Assembly (NCBI RefSeq): GCF_020144665.1 | Contig: NZ_JAAHBQ010000068.1 | Coordinates: 1-43,755 of the forward strand | DNA length: 43,755 nt | Source of the DNA: Oscillatoria salina IIICB1 | GTDB lineage: Bacteria; Cyanobacteriota; Cyanobacteriia; Cyanobacteriales; SIO1D9 | Reading direction: 5' to 3' | Shown here: piece after piece, positions 24,935 to 32,919 of the stretch | Layout: the number at the start of each line of letters is the position of its first letter | Numbering within the stretch: the stretch's first letter is position 1 | Notes under the pieces: model-generated | What the model was told of the DNA's origin: nothing | The model's database searches: none | The model's input: only the letters and a program-made list of their open reading frames with translations | Program-made: the position numbers and the translations under genes

Positions 24935-25585
24935 TTATTCTTGGATTTTAGTATCCCGCTCGATCGAATGTTTCTTTTCTTCATTTTTGCCATCATCAGG
25001 TAACAAAAACTCTGCCTTCATTTTACTATCTGCTGCTTCTTTCAAATCGGGAACAAAATCCGAACCTTTAACTTTGATACAAAGTTCAAATAAAACTTCA
25101 GCAAGATCGTCCCGAGAAATTTTAGTTTCTTTCAGGTTAGCAAACCGCTTTTGCAGTTCTTCCAAGACCAAAATTTGTAAATTGTTTACCTCTTGATTTA
25201 ACTTTTCTCTGGATTGTTCTAATTCTGAACTCAAAGCATTAGTACGACTATTTAAATTACTATGAATAGTTTCCATGCGGTAAATGACTTTTTCTCGTTC
25301 TTCGTCAGTTTGTTGACGAATTTTAGTCATTTCTTCGTGACTAGTCAAACTGAGATATTTAAGTTTTTTCTCCCAAGAATCTACAGCCGCATTTAAATCA
25401 GCCGAGAAAGAATCTTGAATTTGCTGAAATTCTTCGCGCATCTCTTGCTTAAGTTCAGCTAACTCTATTTCAACTTTTTGAAAGCGTTGCTCAAATTGGC
25501 GCGTTTTGTCACCAAACAAAAGGTCGCGAATTTGCTCAATATTACCGAGTCTTTCCCGCATTTCATCTTTACTAAGATCGGACAT
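24935..25585 (-). CDS. Coiled-coil protein, first gene of the GTPase/OmpA operon
   Basis: 216 residues, almost entirely helical: heptads run from about 12 to 145 (RFQKVEIELAELKQEMREEF; SSELEQSREKLNQEVNNLQI). A short globular part follows (about 147-175; RDDLAEVLFELCIKVKG), then a charged tail. Its N-terminal segment GNIEQIRDLLFGDKTRQFEQ looks like a conserved motif of small proteins found beside OmpA-domain genes in bacteria. No signal or transmembrane helix, so it is cytoplasmic. It ends 67 bases before the longin-OmpA gene and is divergent from the PSI factor. Confidence 0.8.
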   Translation of the reverse strand: MSDLSKDEMRERLGNIEQIRDLLFGDKTRQFEQRFQKVEIELAELKQEMREEFQQIQDSFSADLNAAVDSWEKKLKYLSLTSHEEMTKIRQQTDEEREKVIYRMETIHSNLNSRTNALSSELEQSREKLNQEVNNLQILVLEELQKRFANLKETKISRDDLAEVLFELCIKVKGSDFVPDLKEAADSKMKAEFLLPDDGKNEEKKHSIERDTKIQE

Positions 25586-25655
25586 GATTACTTTTTACCT
25601 GCCTGTGAAATTGTTTAGTCTGAATATACAATAATTATGGTTTATACTTTAACAT

Positions 25656-25701
25656 AAGAGTTGCTGCTTGGGTGCATGATTGGCATCAAAAAGCAACTCT
25701 T
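25656..25701. promoter_or_regulatory. Perfect 10-bp inverted repeat in a divergent promoter region
   Basis: AAGAGTTGCT (25656-25665) and AGCAACTCTT (25692-25701) enclose 26 bases. The pair lies between the divergent coiled-coil/GTPase operon (start 25585) and the PSI factor gene (start 25875), where no convergent transcript would need a terminator. It could be an operator or the stem of a small RNA. Confidence 0.45.
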
Positions 25702-25874
25702 GTTTGACTGTCTACTCCTACCAATAGTCTAGAATATCGAAATTAATTGTCAAAAGGAAAGATGTTGGTAAAATTTATTACAAGCAGATAGTGCGAGGGG
25801 GAAACGCCAGTAAAAACCAAGAACAGCTAAAATAATAATTCAGCGCGATCGCTCGAGTTAGTTGTGAATATCTG

Positions 25875-26528
25875 GTGAAAATAAGGATTCGACATTTGAA
25901 TTTTATGATTTTTTGGCAAAGGCTACGCCGATCTTGTGGTACTATAGTTTTTAATCAGGCGATCGGGGGACATCTCTGGAAGCGTGTAGTTTCAGTTTCC
26001 TTAGTAACTCTGTTCAGTTTGTTTGCTTGTCTGGTGTTAAATACATCACCAGCCCTAGCAGGTATCGATGACGATCGCTTCGATGGTAATATTTTCGCAC
26101 TTTATGGGGGCAATGGTTCTCTGATTCCGCCGCGAATATCTTTGGCTGAGTCGATGAAGTACGAAAAGCCTGCGCTGCTGGTATTTTATGTGGATGATAG
26201 CAGCGATTGTAAGCAGTTTGCGGTGGTGGTTAATCGGTTACAATCTTTTTACGGTCGCGCGGCTAGTTTTATTCCGATTGATGTTGATTCGATTCCGATT
26301 AAATCTAGTTATAGTCCCGACGAACCGGGCTATTATTATAAAGGTGTAGTCCCGGAAACAATTTTGATTGATGAGTCGGGTAAGGTTGTTTATGACGGGA
26401 AGGGACAAGTTAAATTTGAGGATGTAGATGATGTGTTTCGCGAGGTGTTTAATTTGTTACCTCGTTCGGAATCAGTGGAACTCAAGTTACGTTCTTTTAA
26501 TGAGTTTAACTCGGAATTAGAAGAATAA
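25875..26528 (+). CDS. Thioredoxin-fold thylakoid protein, photosystem I accumulation factor family
   Basis: 217 residues from a GTG; an ATG at 25905 is an equally good start. An N-terminal signal/anchor (VVSVSLVTLFSLFACLVLNT) is followed by the strongly conserved core FDGNIFALYGGNGSLIPPRI, then PALLVFYVDDSSDCKQFAVV and SYSPDEPGYYYKGVVPETIL, and the ending PRSESVELKLRSFNEFN. The fold is thioredoxin-like with a cis-Pro (VVPET) but only one Cys (Ser-Asp-Cys), so it is not a dithiol oxidoreductase. The pattern fits the cyanobacterial family annotated as thylakoid membrane photosystem I accumulation factor. It should face the lumen. Confidence 0.82.
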   Translation: MKIRIRHLNFMIFWQRLRRSCGTIVFNQAIGGHLWKRVVSVSLVTLFSLFACLVLNTSPALAGIDDDRFDGNIFALYGGNGSLIPPRISLAESMKYEKPALLVFYVDDSSDCKQFAVVVNRLQSFYGRAASFIPIDVDSIPIKSSYSPDEPGYYYKGVVPETILIDESGKVVYDGKGQVKFEDVDDVFREVFNLLPRSESVELKLRSFNEFNSELEE

Positions 26529-26541
26529 TCTTCGCTTTTTA

Positions 26542-26567
26542 GAGACGTTGGCTGCAACGTCTCTACA
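26542..26567. terminator. Hairpin TAGAGACGTT/AACGTCTCTA, dispersed repeat and likely terminator
   Basis: A perfect 10-bp stem with loop GGCTGC lies 13 bases after the PSI factor stop. The same TAGAGACGTT...AACGTCTCTA palindrome recurs at 40176-40203 after moaA, so it is a mobile or repetitive hairpin sitting at 3' ends of genes. A T run is absent. Confidence 0.7.
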
Positions 26568-27065
26568 TTTACCAAAAAAAATGGGTTTAAAGCCTCGCTG
26601 TTCTACGGCGACTTTGATTGAAAAGAAACTAGAAAGTTAGTACAATAGTTGATCGCGAGTAAAACGAAAATCTACGTGATTCTTCGCTCTAGTAGGTCGA
26701 AATCCCGGTAAGTAAGAAACAACGGTTAGATTGGCTCTAACGGCAGTATGACTAAACCACTGCAAGCTTTCTTCAGAGCGAGGAGCGTACTAAACTAGCT
26801 GAGTGATGGATGTTTGAAAGCATAAAACTCAAAAAAGTAAGCGCAATATATGCGGCTATATGTCAACATATTGAGCGTCTAGAGGCAACTTGACTGTGCC
26901 GGCAAGAGGAAAGAGAACTACTTGTGAATCCCCTCCCTTTAGCAACGCGGAGGGAGGGGAGTAGTCAAATCGATCGCCGATCGCGTTTTACCTAAGTTAA
27001 TTAAATCTTAACCCGATCCGTAAACAAACGGTTAGACAAATTCGGTTTTCCTTCGTGGGCTATGT
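26568..27065. other. Non-coding stretch with decayed IS605-type right end (26920-26967)
   Basis: No supported gene in about 500 bases. TCCCCTCCCT (26929-26938) and AGGGAGGGGA (26951-26960) form a perfect 10-bp stem, flanked by TTGTGAA and GTAGTCAAA as in right ends of IS200/IS605 elements. Upstream (26810-26893) a short frame MFESIKLKKVSAIYAAICQH ends in TGA and matches nothing known. The interval may be a transposon relic or hold the RNA scaffold of a lost tnpB. Confidence 0.4.
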
Positions 27066-27929
27066 TTAGTTCTGGGGTGCGATCGCGTTATACACTGAGG
27101 AGTAGTCTTCTTCCTGCAAACCCATTTGCATCGCTTTGGTCACGATTTGCTGCACGCCTTCCAAACCAGTAATATCTAAATTGTCTAGTTGTGCTTGTTC
27201 GAGAAACAAATTTATGTCTTTCAGTAGATGTTTTGTGGGAAAATTAGGGTCAGCGAAATTCCGTGCTTCCATACGACTCAATTTCTTATCAAACGTCGGC
27301 GCATATAAAGCACTCGATCGCAATATTTGCATAAATTGCTCAACGTCCACCTCTTCCCTTTGAATTAAACCCAAACTTAGTGCAAAACCAGTAGTTAAAG
27401 CCGCAATTAATTGATTCAAAGCCAACTTCAGCGCCGCAGCCTTACCCACACTTCCAATTAACATTGGTTCCTCGCCAAAATGCTGTAACAATTGCAACCA
27501 TTGCTGATATTGTGACTCAGATGCACCCACCATCACCAATAACTCACCGCTTTTAACTTGGGGAATACTACCCAAAACTGGCGCTTCCAGATAATTACCA
27601 CCAGCCGCAACTACTTTAGCTTGAATATCTCTGCTTTGGGCAGGTGCGATCGTACCCATTTGAATTATCGTGCGATCGCGCAAACTTGTCACCGTCTCTT
27701 CAGAAAAAATAACTTGCGCGATCGCCTCCGCATCAGCCAACATTAAAATAGTACAATCAGATCCTTTAATAGCCTCCCGTGGAGTATCCGCAACCTCAGC
27801 CCCAGCCTTTTGCAAAGATGTCAACTTCGATTTAGTGCGATTATAAGCCATTACCGCCAGATTTTGCGCCAACAACCTTTCCACCATCGCCTCACCCATC
27901 AAACCCGTACCAATAACACCAACCTTCAT
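27066..27929 (-). CDS. NAD(P)-dependent beta-hydroxyacid dehydrogenase (HIBADH family)
   Basis: 287 residues from the ATG at 27929. The N-terminal Rossmann fold starts VGVIGTGLMGEAMVERLLAQ, with NRT after strand 2 (an NADP-type Arg). The family signature MGTIAPAQSRDIQAKVVAAG, the substrate loop EAPVLGSIPQVKSGELLVMV and the catalytic Lys region GSVGKAAALKLALNQLIAAL are all present. Members reduce or oxidise 3-hydroxyisobutyrate, tartronate semialdehyde, glyoxylate or succinic semialdehyde; the substrate cannot be told from sequence. The gene stands alone. Confidence 0.92.
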   Translation of the reverse strand: MKVGVIGTGLMGEAMVERLLAQNLAVMAYNRTKSKLTSLQKAGAEVADTPREAIKGSDCTILMLADAEAIAQVIFSEETVTSLRDRTIIQMGTIAPAQSRDIQAKVVAAGGNYLEAPVLGSIPQVKSGELLVMVGASESQYQQWLQLLQHFGEEPMLIGSVGKAAALKLALNQLIAALTTGFALSLGLIQREEVDVEQFMQILRSSALYAPTFDKKLSRMEARNFADPNFPTKHLLKDINLFLEQAQLDNLDITGLEGVQQIVTKAMQMGLQEEDYSSVYNAIAPQN

Positions 27930-28002
27930 CAAAAATCTTCCTTAAACGCGAATATTTCACCTCCACCTTACCGTCAACACCCCTTCCATATAACAAATAA
28001 TC

Positions 28003-28056
28003 TAGCCCGCGAAGGGGGACCTAGTTCGTGTAGCCGCCCGTTTACGGGTTCGGCTA
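28003..28056. repeat. 54-bp direct repeat, copy 1
   Basis: TAGCCCGCGAAGGGGGACCT then AGTTCGTG and the hairpin TAGCCG-CCCG-TTTA-CGGG-TT-CGGCTA. It matches 28787-28840 with one difference (T/C at 28026). Its last three bases (CTA) are the stop codon of the minus-strand antitoxin gene. Confidence 0.93.
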
Positions 28057-28239
28057 TGATTGGTTTGTTTTTGCTAACTTCTCCTCACCAGACTTCCCTT
28101 GCAGAGACACCACCCTTCTCCCACTTGCAGCCTGCTTCCTCACCAAATCAGCAAAAATTGCATCCAAATCGTAATTAAAAGACTTCGCGTGTTCCTCACG
28201 AATGCGATGAATTTCTGCTAAAATCTCATCTTTACACAT
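28054..28239 (-). CDS. Small antitoxin-like protein, partner of the PIN toxin
   Basis: 61 residues. The N-terminal half, CKDEILAEIHRIREEHAKSF then NYDLDAIFADLVRKQ, is a helix-rich motif frequent in short cyanobacterial proteins next to PIN genes, with the hydrophilic ending ASGRRVVSL. Its ATG overlaps the end of the PIN gene by 8 bases, so the toxin gene comes first. The stop codon TAG is supplied by the 54-bp repeat. No DNA-binding fold is evident; a role as toxin-neutralising partner is inferred from position. Confidence 0.7.
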   Translation of the reverse strand: MCKDEILAEIHRIREEHAKSFNYDLDAIFADLVRKQAASGRRVVSLQGKSGEEKLAKTNQS

Positions 28240-28714
28240 AATTTTCTCCTAATAATTCCAGAGGCGTACAAATTATTGGTAACGTATAGCCAAAATCCCC
28301 ACAAATCTCAGCCAGCTTTTTCTGAATCTGAGCATTAGCAATATGCTTACAGTTCCAAGTTAGCAGATAATTTAACTCATGAACCGTTGCGGCGGCAATC
28401 TGAATCGCATCATTAGCAGCTTTTGCAGGAAGATTACTTCTTTGGAGAAACTCTCTTGTTAACTCTTTTACCACTTGATTAAGTTCGATTAACTCAATTC
28501 CGTCAAGCATCTCCAGACGTTTAGCCGCAATTTCCGCATCTCCACGGGCTACCTCATCCAAAACCACTTGAGAAATATAGAGAGTAAAATCATGGCGATG
28601 AAATTCCCACCAATCTCTTGTCAATTCTATATGTGCAGCCACGATTAAATTGCGCGTCGATCTGGCGGTAAGATATCCCAGGATACTCGTTTCGATGTAG
28701 ACAGTTTCACTCAT
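28232..28714 (-). CDS. PIN-domain toxin (VapC-like ribonuclease)
   Basis: 160 residues from the ATG at 28714; the frame is open to 28780, but the 22 extra codons are unlike the family. The start SETVYIETSILGYLTAR is the usual opening of this PIN subfamily, where Glu replaces the first Asp. The other acidic positions are Glu in VVLDEVARG and Asp in AANDAIQIAAATVHELNYLL, followed by TWNCKHIANA. PIN proteins are Mg2+-dependent RNases; with the overlapping small partner this forms a type II toxin-antitoxin-like pair bracketed by two 54-bp repeats. Confidence 0.85.
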   Translation of the reverse strand: MSETVYIETSILGYLTARSTRNLIVAAHIELTRDWWEFHRHDFTLYISQVVLDEVARGDAEIAAKRLEMLDGIELIELNQVVKELTREFLQRSNLPAKAANDAIQIAAATVHELNYLLTWNCKHIANAQIQKKLAEICGDFGYTLPIICTPLELLGENYV

Positions 28715-28786
28715 AGCTTGCAAGCTCTTAGTTTCTCTATCGTAACCCGAATCACGAGCCAAAATTATGCTTGAAATCAAACAAAT

Positions 28787-28840
28787 TAGCCCGCGAAGGG
28801 GGACCTAGTCCGTGTAGCCGCCCGTTTACGGGTTCGGCTA
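28787..28840. repeat. 54-bp direct repeat, copy 2
   Basis: The same sequence and orientation as 28003-28056, ending in the hairpin GTAGCCG...CGGCTAC. Together the copies bracket the PIN toxin-antitoxin pair, 730 bases apart. Confidence 0.93.
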
Positions 28841-28868
28841 CCTGAGAGAAATTAACCTAACCCCCCAA

Positions 28869-28959
28869 CCCCCTTCCCTCCGAGGGAAGGGGGAGTAATC
28901 ATTAGTTTCGAGAATCTAAACAGTAGCAATTCTTCTCCCCTCTCCTGGTAGGAGAGGGG
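28869..28959. repeat. Two GC-rich palindromes upstream of the CHAT gene
   Basis: CCCCCTTCCC/GGGAAGGGGG (28869-28893) and CCCCTCTCCT/AGGAGAGGGG (28937-28959), both perfect 10-bp stems. This AACCCCC-TTCCCTCC type of sequence is a dispersed cyanobacterial repeat. It lies just before the TPR-CHAT gene and could affect its leader. Confidence 0.8.
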
Positions 28960-29023
28960 TTGGGGGAGAGGTTATTCCCCCAATTGCTAAAATCAAACCA
29001 GAAACAACTACACCCACCCAAAA

Positions 29024-31831
29024 ATGCTGCAAAAAATCTGGCGGTGGCTGAAAAACCTCATCCAGCGACTTCTCTCACCCACCCCACCACCACCACCTAC
29101 CCCACCTCCCCAGCCACCCCGCAAAACTGACACCGAATACGAAAACATCCTTATGGAGTTACTCGACGGTGTAGACGCTGGCTGGAGTCGCGGCAAGATC
29201 AAAGGCTTTTTAATCGGGAAAAACACCACTGATAAGAAACTAGCTGCATGGTTGCGTGATTTTGGACAACGATGGGAGTCAACCGAACAACATCGAGAAT
29301 TAGGGCGACGATTGCGTAAACTGGGTAGAGAAATTGAAGGGGAATTAGGACAAGTAGCCACAGCCATTGCTACGCGACTGCAACCCGTTTCACCACCACC
29401 AGATGTGACTTTCAGCGAAGCGACAGATGCTAATCTACCTCCAGTGTCAAGAAGCCCAGAAGCAGCAGCGTTATATAATCGAGGTGGAGAGAAATATTAT
29501 GCAGGAGATTTGTTAGGTGCGATCGCCGATTTTACCCAAGCCATAACCCTCAATCCTAACGACTACCAAGCATATACTAATCGAGGCAGTGTCTATGCTG
29601 AATTAGGACGCTACACAGAGGCTATTGATGATTATACCCAAGCCATAACTCTCAATCCTAACTACTACCAAGCATATTACAATCGTGGCTTTGTCTATAA
29701 TGCTTTAGGACGCTATGAAGAGGCGATCGTCGATTATACCCAAGCCATAACCCTCAATCCTAACTTCTACGACGCATATACTAATCGTGGCTTTGTCTAT
29801 CATGAATTAGGACGCAACGAAGAGGCGATCGCCGATTTTACCCAAGCCCTAACCCTCAATCCTCACCACTACCAAGCATATACTAATCGTGGCGCTGTCT
29901 ATGATGAATTAGGACGCAACGAAGAGGCGATCGCCGATTATACCCAAGTCATAACCCTCAATCCTAACTTCTACGACGCATATACTAATCGTGGCATTGT
30001 CTATAATGCTTTAGGACGCAACGAAAAGGCGATCGCCGATTACGATCAAGCTTTGTCTATCAAACCTGATTCTTGGCAAGCTTGGAAAAATCGCGGCTGG
30101 GCAATTTTCAACAGCAGAGGCTACCAAGCAGCGATTGAAAACTGGGATGAGGGGTTAACGAAACTCAATCCCGATAACCCAGAATACCAACTCGGTTGCG
30201 GTACACTGCATTATGACAAAGGCAAGGCATACTTTTACCAGGCGAAGCGAGAAGAACATCAATGGCGTATATTTTGCCGCGAGGCGATTAAAAGTTATAG
30301 AGAAGCCCTAGCTATCTTAGAAGATAACCCGAAACTGCGGGAAACCTATCTCGAAGTCTCACAAAAATTAGTCATTGCTTATCGCAGCGTCGGCGACGAG
30401 GAAAAAGCCAAACAAACCTGGGATACTGCTATTGTCATCTTAGAAAAATGGCTTCTAGAAATCCCCGATCGCCTAAATAAAGATCGCCTCACCCGCAAAT
30501 TTGACCGCTTATACCAGTTAGAAGTCGATCGCCTCGCCCAGTCTACCAACCCCACCGAAAAAATCCAAGCCTTAGTCTTAGCCGAAGCCAGGAAAAATCT
30601 CTGTCTCACTTGGATGCAACCCACCCCAGAAAGCCCCCACTATCAGGAAATTTTACCACTTCTCACCAATCGAAGCGATTCTGGGAACCAAAACCGGGCG
30701 ATAATCTACTGGCATCTCAGCCCCGTAACCATCACCACCTTCATCCTCAAACCAAACGCCGAATTAAAGACTTTCTCCACCCCAACAACCATCTTCGGCG
30801 ACTCTCCCGACTTTGAAACCTGGATGAAAGACTGGAAACAAGACTACGAAAACAGCCGCAAGAAAACCGCAACCACTGACACCTGGAAAAATGATATCGA
30901 CTCGCGACTCAACCAACTCGCGTCAATCCTCAACTTAGCAGCAATTCAAGCCGAAATAACCCACAGCCGCGAACTAATCTTAATTCCCCATCGCGACTTA
31001 CATCTACTTCCCTTACATTACTTTTTCCAAGACACCCACAACACAATTACCTACCTCCCCAGCGCCAAAATCGGCTTATCCCTCGCTACCAAACCTGCGA
31101 CACCCCTCACCCCTAACGCTAAGTTACTGAATATCGAACCAGAAACCAACGCAGGTTTACTCTTTGCGGAACTTGAAGCGGCGGTTATTACTCATTTTTA
31201 CCAAAAAAATACCCATTTATACGCAAACGCCGACGCAAATAATGTTATCGCTGCGATGCAACAATCTGCGGCTATTTTCCACTTTACCGGACACGCGGAA
31301 CACAATTTGCAGGCTGCTAATTACTCCGCTTTAGCTTTAGCCAACCAAACCCAACTCACCCAAAAACAAATTTTCGAGTTAGAATTACCTGCGTATGAAT
31401 TAGTTTGTCTTTCTGCTTGCGAAACTGGCTTAACCGGAAAGTCAGAATTAATCAGCGAATTTGTCGGTTTAGCGAGTACCTTTCTCGCGAAGCAAACCAG
31501 CTTTGTTCTCAGTACATTATGGACTGTGAATGAAATCTCGACGGCGCTGATTATAATTGAATTTTACCGCCAATTGCGAACGGGAAAAACGCCCCCGGTT
31601 GCCCTGAAACAAGCCCAAAATTGGTTGCGTAGCGTCACTTATCGAGATTTAGCGAAATGGTATCGCGAATTAGCGGCGGATGTAGCAGCTACGAATGAAG
31701 ATTGTCAAGAAGATTTAGAAGCAGATGCGGCAATTATTGAGCAGGATTCAGCTAAAATGGAAGCAAATCTTCCTCCTTATCGCAGTGCGTATTTTTGGGC
31801 TGGTTTCGTCCTGACAGGTAAGGTATTGTAG
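29024..31831 (+). CDS. TPR-CHAT caspase-like protease
   Basis: 935 residues. A Pro-rich stretch (19-32) leads to a helical N-terminal domain of about 90 residues (DTEYENILMELLDGVDAGWS). At least seven TPR units of 34 residues follow (about 147-385; NRG-VY-ELGR-EEAIADYTQA-TLNPN), then a further helical region and a C-terminal CHAT domain (about 560-935). The catalytic dyad is His757 (FTGHAEHN) and Cys799 (LSACETG). CHAT proteases are separase/caspase relatives; TPR-CHAT proteins act in type III-E CRISPR (Craspase) and other bacterial cell-death systems, but many cyanobacterial ones have no known role. The TPR DNA repeats at 102 bp are nearly identical, implying recent expansion. Confidence 0.92.
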   Translation: MLQKIWRWLKNLIQRLLSPTPPPPPTPPPQPPRKTDTEYENILMELLDGVDAGWSRGKIKGFLIGKNTTDKKLAAWLRDFGQRWESTEQHRELGRRLRKLGREIEGELGQVATAIATRLQPVSPPPDVTFSEATDANLPPVSRSPEAAALYNRGGEKYYAGDLLGAIADFTQAITLNPNDYQAYTNRGSVYAELGRYTEAIDDYTQAITLNPNYYQAYYNRGFVYNALGRYEEAIVDYTQAITLNPNFYDAYTNRGFVYHELGRNEEAIADFTQALTLNPHHYQAYTNRGAVYDELGRNEEAIADYTQVITLNPNFYDAYTNRGIVYNALGRNEKAIADYDQALSIKPDSWQAWKNRGWAIFNSRGYQAAIENWDEGLTKLNPDNPEYQLGCGTLHYDKGKAYFYQAKREEHQWRIFCREAIKSYREALAILEDNPKLRETYLEVSQKLVIAYRSVGDEEKAKQTWDTAIVILEKWLLEIPDRLNKDRLTRKFDRLYQLEVDRLAQSTNPTEKIQALVLAEARKNLCLTWMQPTPESPHYQEILPLLTNRSDSGNQNRAIIYWHLSPVTITTFILKPNAELKTFSTPTTIFGDSPDFETWMKDWKQDYENSRKKTATTDTWKNDIDSRLNQLASILNLAAIQAEITHSRELILIPHRDLHLLPLHYFFQDTHNTITYLPSAKIGLSLATKPATPLTPNAKLLNIEPETNAGLLFAELEAAVITHFYQKNTHLYANADANNVIAAMQQSAAIFHFTGHAEHNLQAANYSALALANQTQLTQKQIFELELPAYELVCLSACETGLTGKSELISEFVGLASTFLAKQTSFVLSTLWTVNEISTALIIIEFYRQLRTGKTPPVALKQAQNWLRSVTYRDLAKWYRELAADVAATNEDCQEDLEADAAIIEQDSAKMEANLPPYRSAYFWAGFVLTGKVL

Positions 31832-31839
31832 GGGCAATC

Positions 31840-32041
31840 CCCCCGTGGTTGCCCCCGGATTATTATTACCACAGGTAAGATACTGTAGGGGCAATCCCCC
31901 CGTGGTTGCCCCTAAATTATTATTACCCCCGTGGTTGCCCCTAAATTATTATTACCCCCGTGGTTGCCCCTAAATTATTATTACCCCCGTGGTTGCCCCT
32001 AAATTATTATTACCCCCGTGGTTGCCCCTAAATTATTATTA
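31840..32041. repeat. 29-bp tandem repeat array (five exact units plus degenerate ones)
   Basis: Unit CCCCCGTGGTTGCCCCTAAA plus TTATTATTA repeats exactly at 31897, 31926, 31955, 31984 and 32013. Earlier copies around 31840 are degenerate and preceded by TAGGGGCAATCC. There is no spacer, so it is not CRISPR. It starts within 10 bases of the CHAT stop codon. Confidence 0.92.
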
Positions 32042-32145
32042 CCCGGAGTGCGAGCGTCTCGCTCGCTGCGTTTATCAATAGATATGTAATAATTGTTATT
32101 ACCTGATGAGCAACATTTATCATCGCCCGATGACTAAACATTATG

Positions 32146-32445
32146 AGGGGCAACCACAGGGGGATTGCCCCTACGTGGGTGAAAACAATTCAGGCAATAA
32201 TTAACCTTTATTTTTGTGGAAAGATGAGACAATTTGATTTTTACAGATTACAAAATAAATAGGGGCAACCACAGGGGGATTGCCCCTACGTGGGTGAAAA
32301 CAATTCAGGCAATAATTAACTTTTATTTTTGTGGAAAGATGAGACAATTTGATTTTTACAGATTACAAGATAAATAGGGGCAACCACAGGGGGATTGCCC
32401 CTACGTGGGTGAAAAGAATTTAGGTTTATTTTTGAGGCGTAAAAA
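32146..32445. repeat. 115-bp tandem duplications of the leader and first codons of the next gene
   Basis: AGGGGCAACCACAGGGGGAT starts copies at 32146, 32261 and 32376 (exact 115-bp period). The first two copies contain ATG-led ORFs of 12 codons (32224-32262 and 32339-32377, MRQFDFYRLQ-K) that mimic the true start MKQSDIHRLKAF at 32446. Each copy also holds the palindrome GGGGCAA...TTGCCCC. Confidence 0.9.
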
Positions 32446-32919
32446 ATGAAACAATCAGATATTCATAGATTAAAAGCTTTTTTAGTCGCGTTGGTACAAT
32501 TACCAGCAACTTTACCCGACGATTTACATCAAGAAATTAACGCTTTAGGAAATTATCGAGATCCGGAATTATTGATTAAACAAATCAAACTTTTAGTCAA
32601 ACGTGCAGAAATTAATCAATTCTATGACAAAGCTTACCAGGAATTCAGATCGCACTATCATGCTCAACCAAAAGATAAAATTATGCGTCCCGCGAAAGGA
32701 AGTTTAGAAACGGCGCAAGAAAATGCAGAAGATGAAGAAACAAATGTTTCCCTTCCTGCGACAGTAGTGGTAGAATCAATTGATAAATTAAGCGATATTT
32801 TTCAAGGCGATGTTATAGAAAACTCGCGGAAATCTTACGAGCAATTTCAAGCAAATCCACCAGAAAATATAACGACTCCAGATTACTGTAATTGGGCTGA
32901 ACATTTGTGCAAACTTTAA
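32446..32919 (+). CDS. Helical protein of unknown function, first gene of a two-gene unit
   Basis: 157 residues. The N-terminal 80 (MKQSDIHRLKAFLVALVQLP, then INALGNYRDPELLIKQIKLL) are helical and could be a small adaptor domain; the rest is acidic and less ordered (ETAQENAEDEETN). No known motif. It overlaps the next gene by 13 bases (that gene starts on GTG within its last codons), so the two are translationally coupled. It lies 600 bases after the TPR-CHAT gene in the same direction, separated by repeats. Confidence 0.7.
   Translation: MKQSDIHRLKAFLVALVQLPATLPDDLHQEINALGNYRDPELLIKQIKLLVKRAEINQFYDKAYQEFRSHYHAQPKDKIMRPAKGSLETAQENAEDEETNVSLPATVVVESIDKLSDIFQGDVIENSRKSYEQFQANPPENITTPDYCNWAEHLCKL

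Noticed and set aside
28715-28780. 22-codon N-terminal extension of the PIN toxin
   Set aside because: The PIN fold begins at SETVYIETS; the extra residues do not resemble the family.
31840-32041. Possible CRISPR array
   Set aside because: The 29-bp units are directly adjacent with no unique spacers and there are no cas genes nearby; TPR-CHAT alone is not evidence of a type III-E system.
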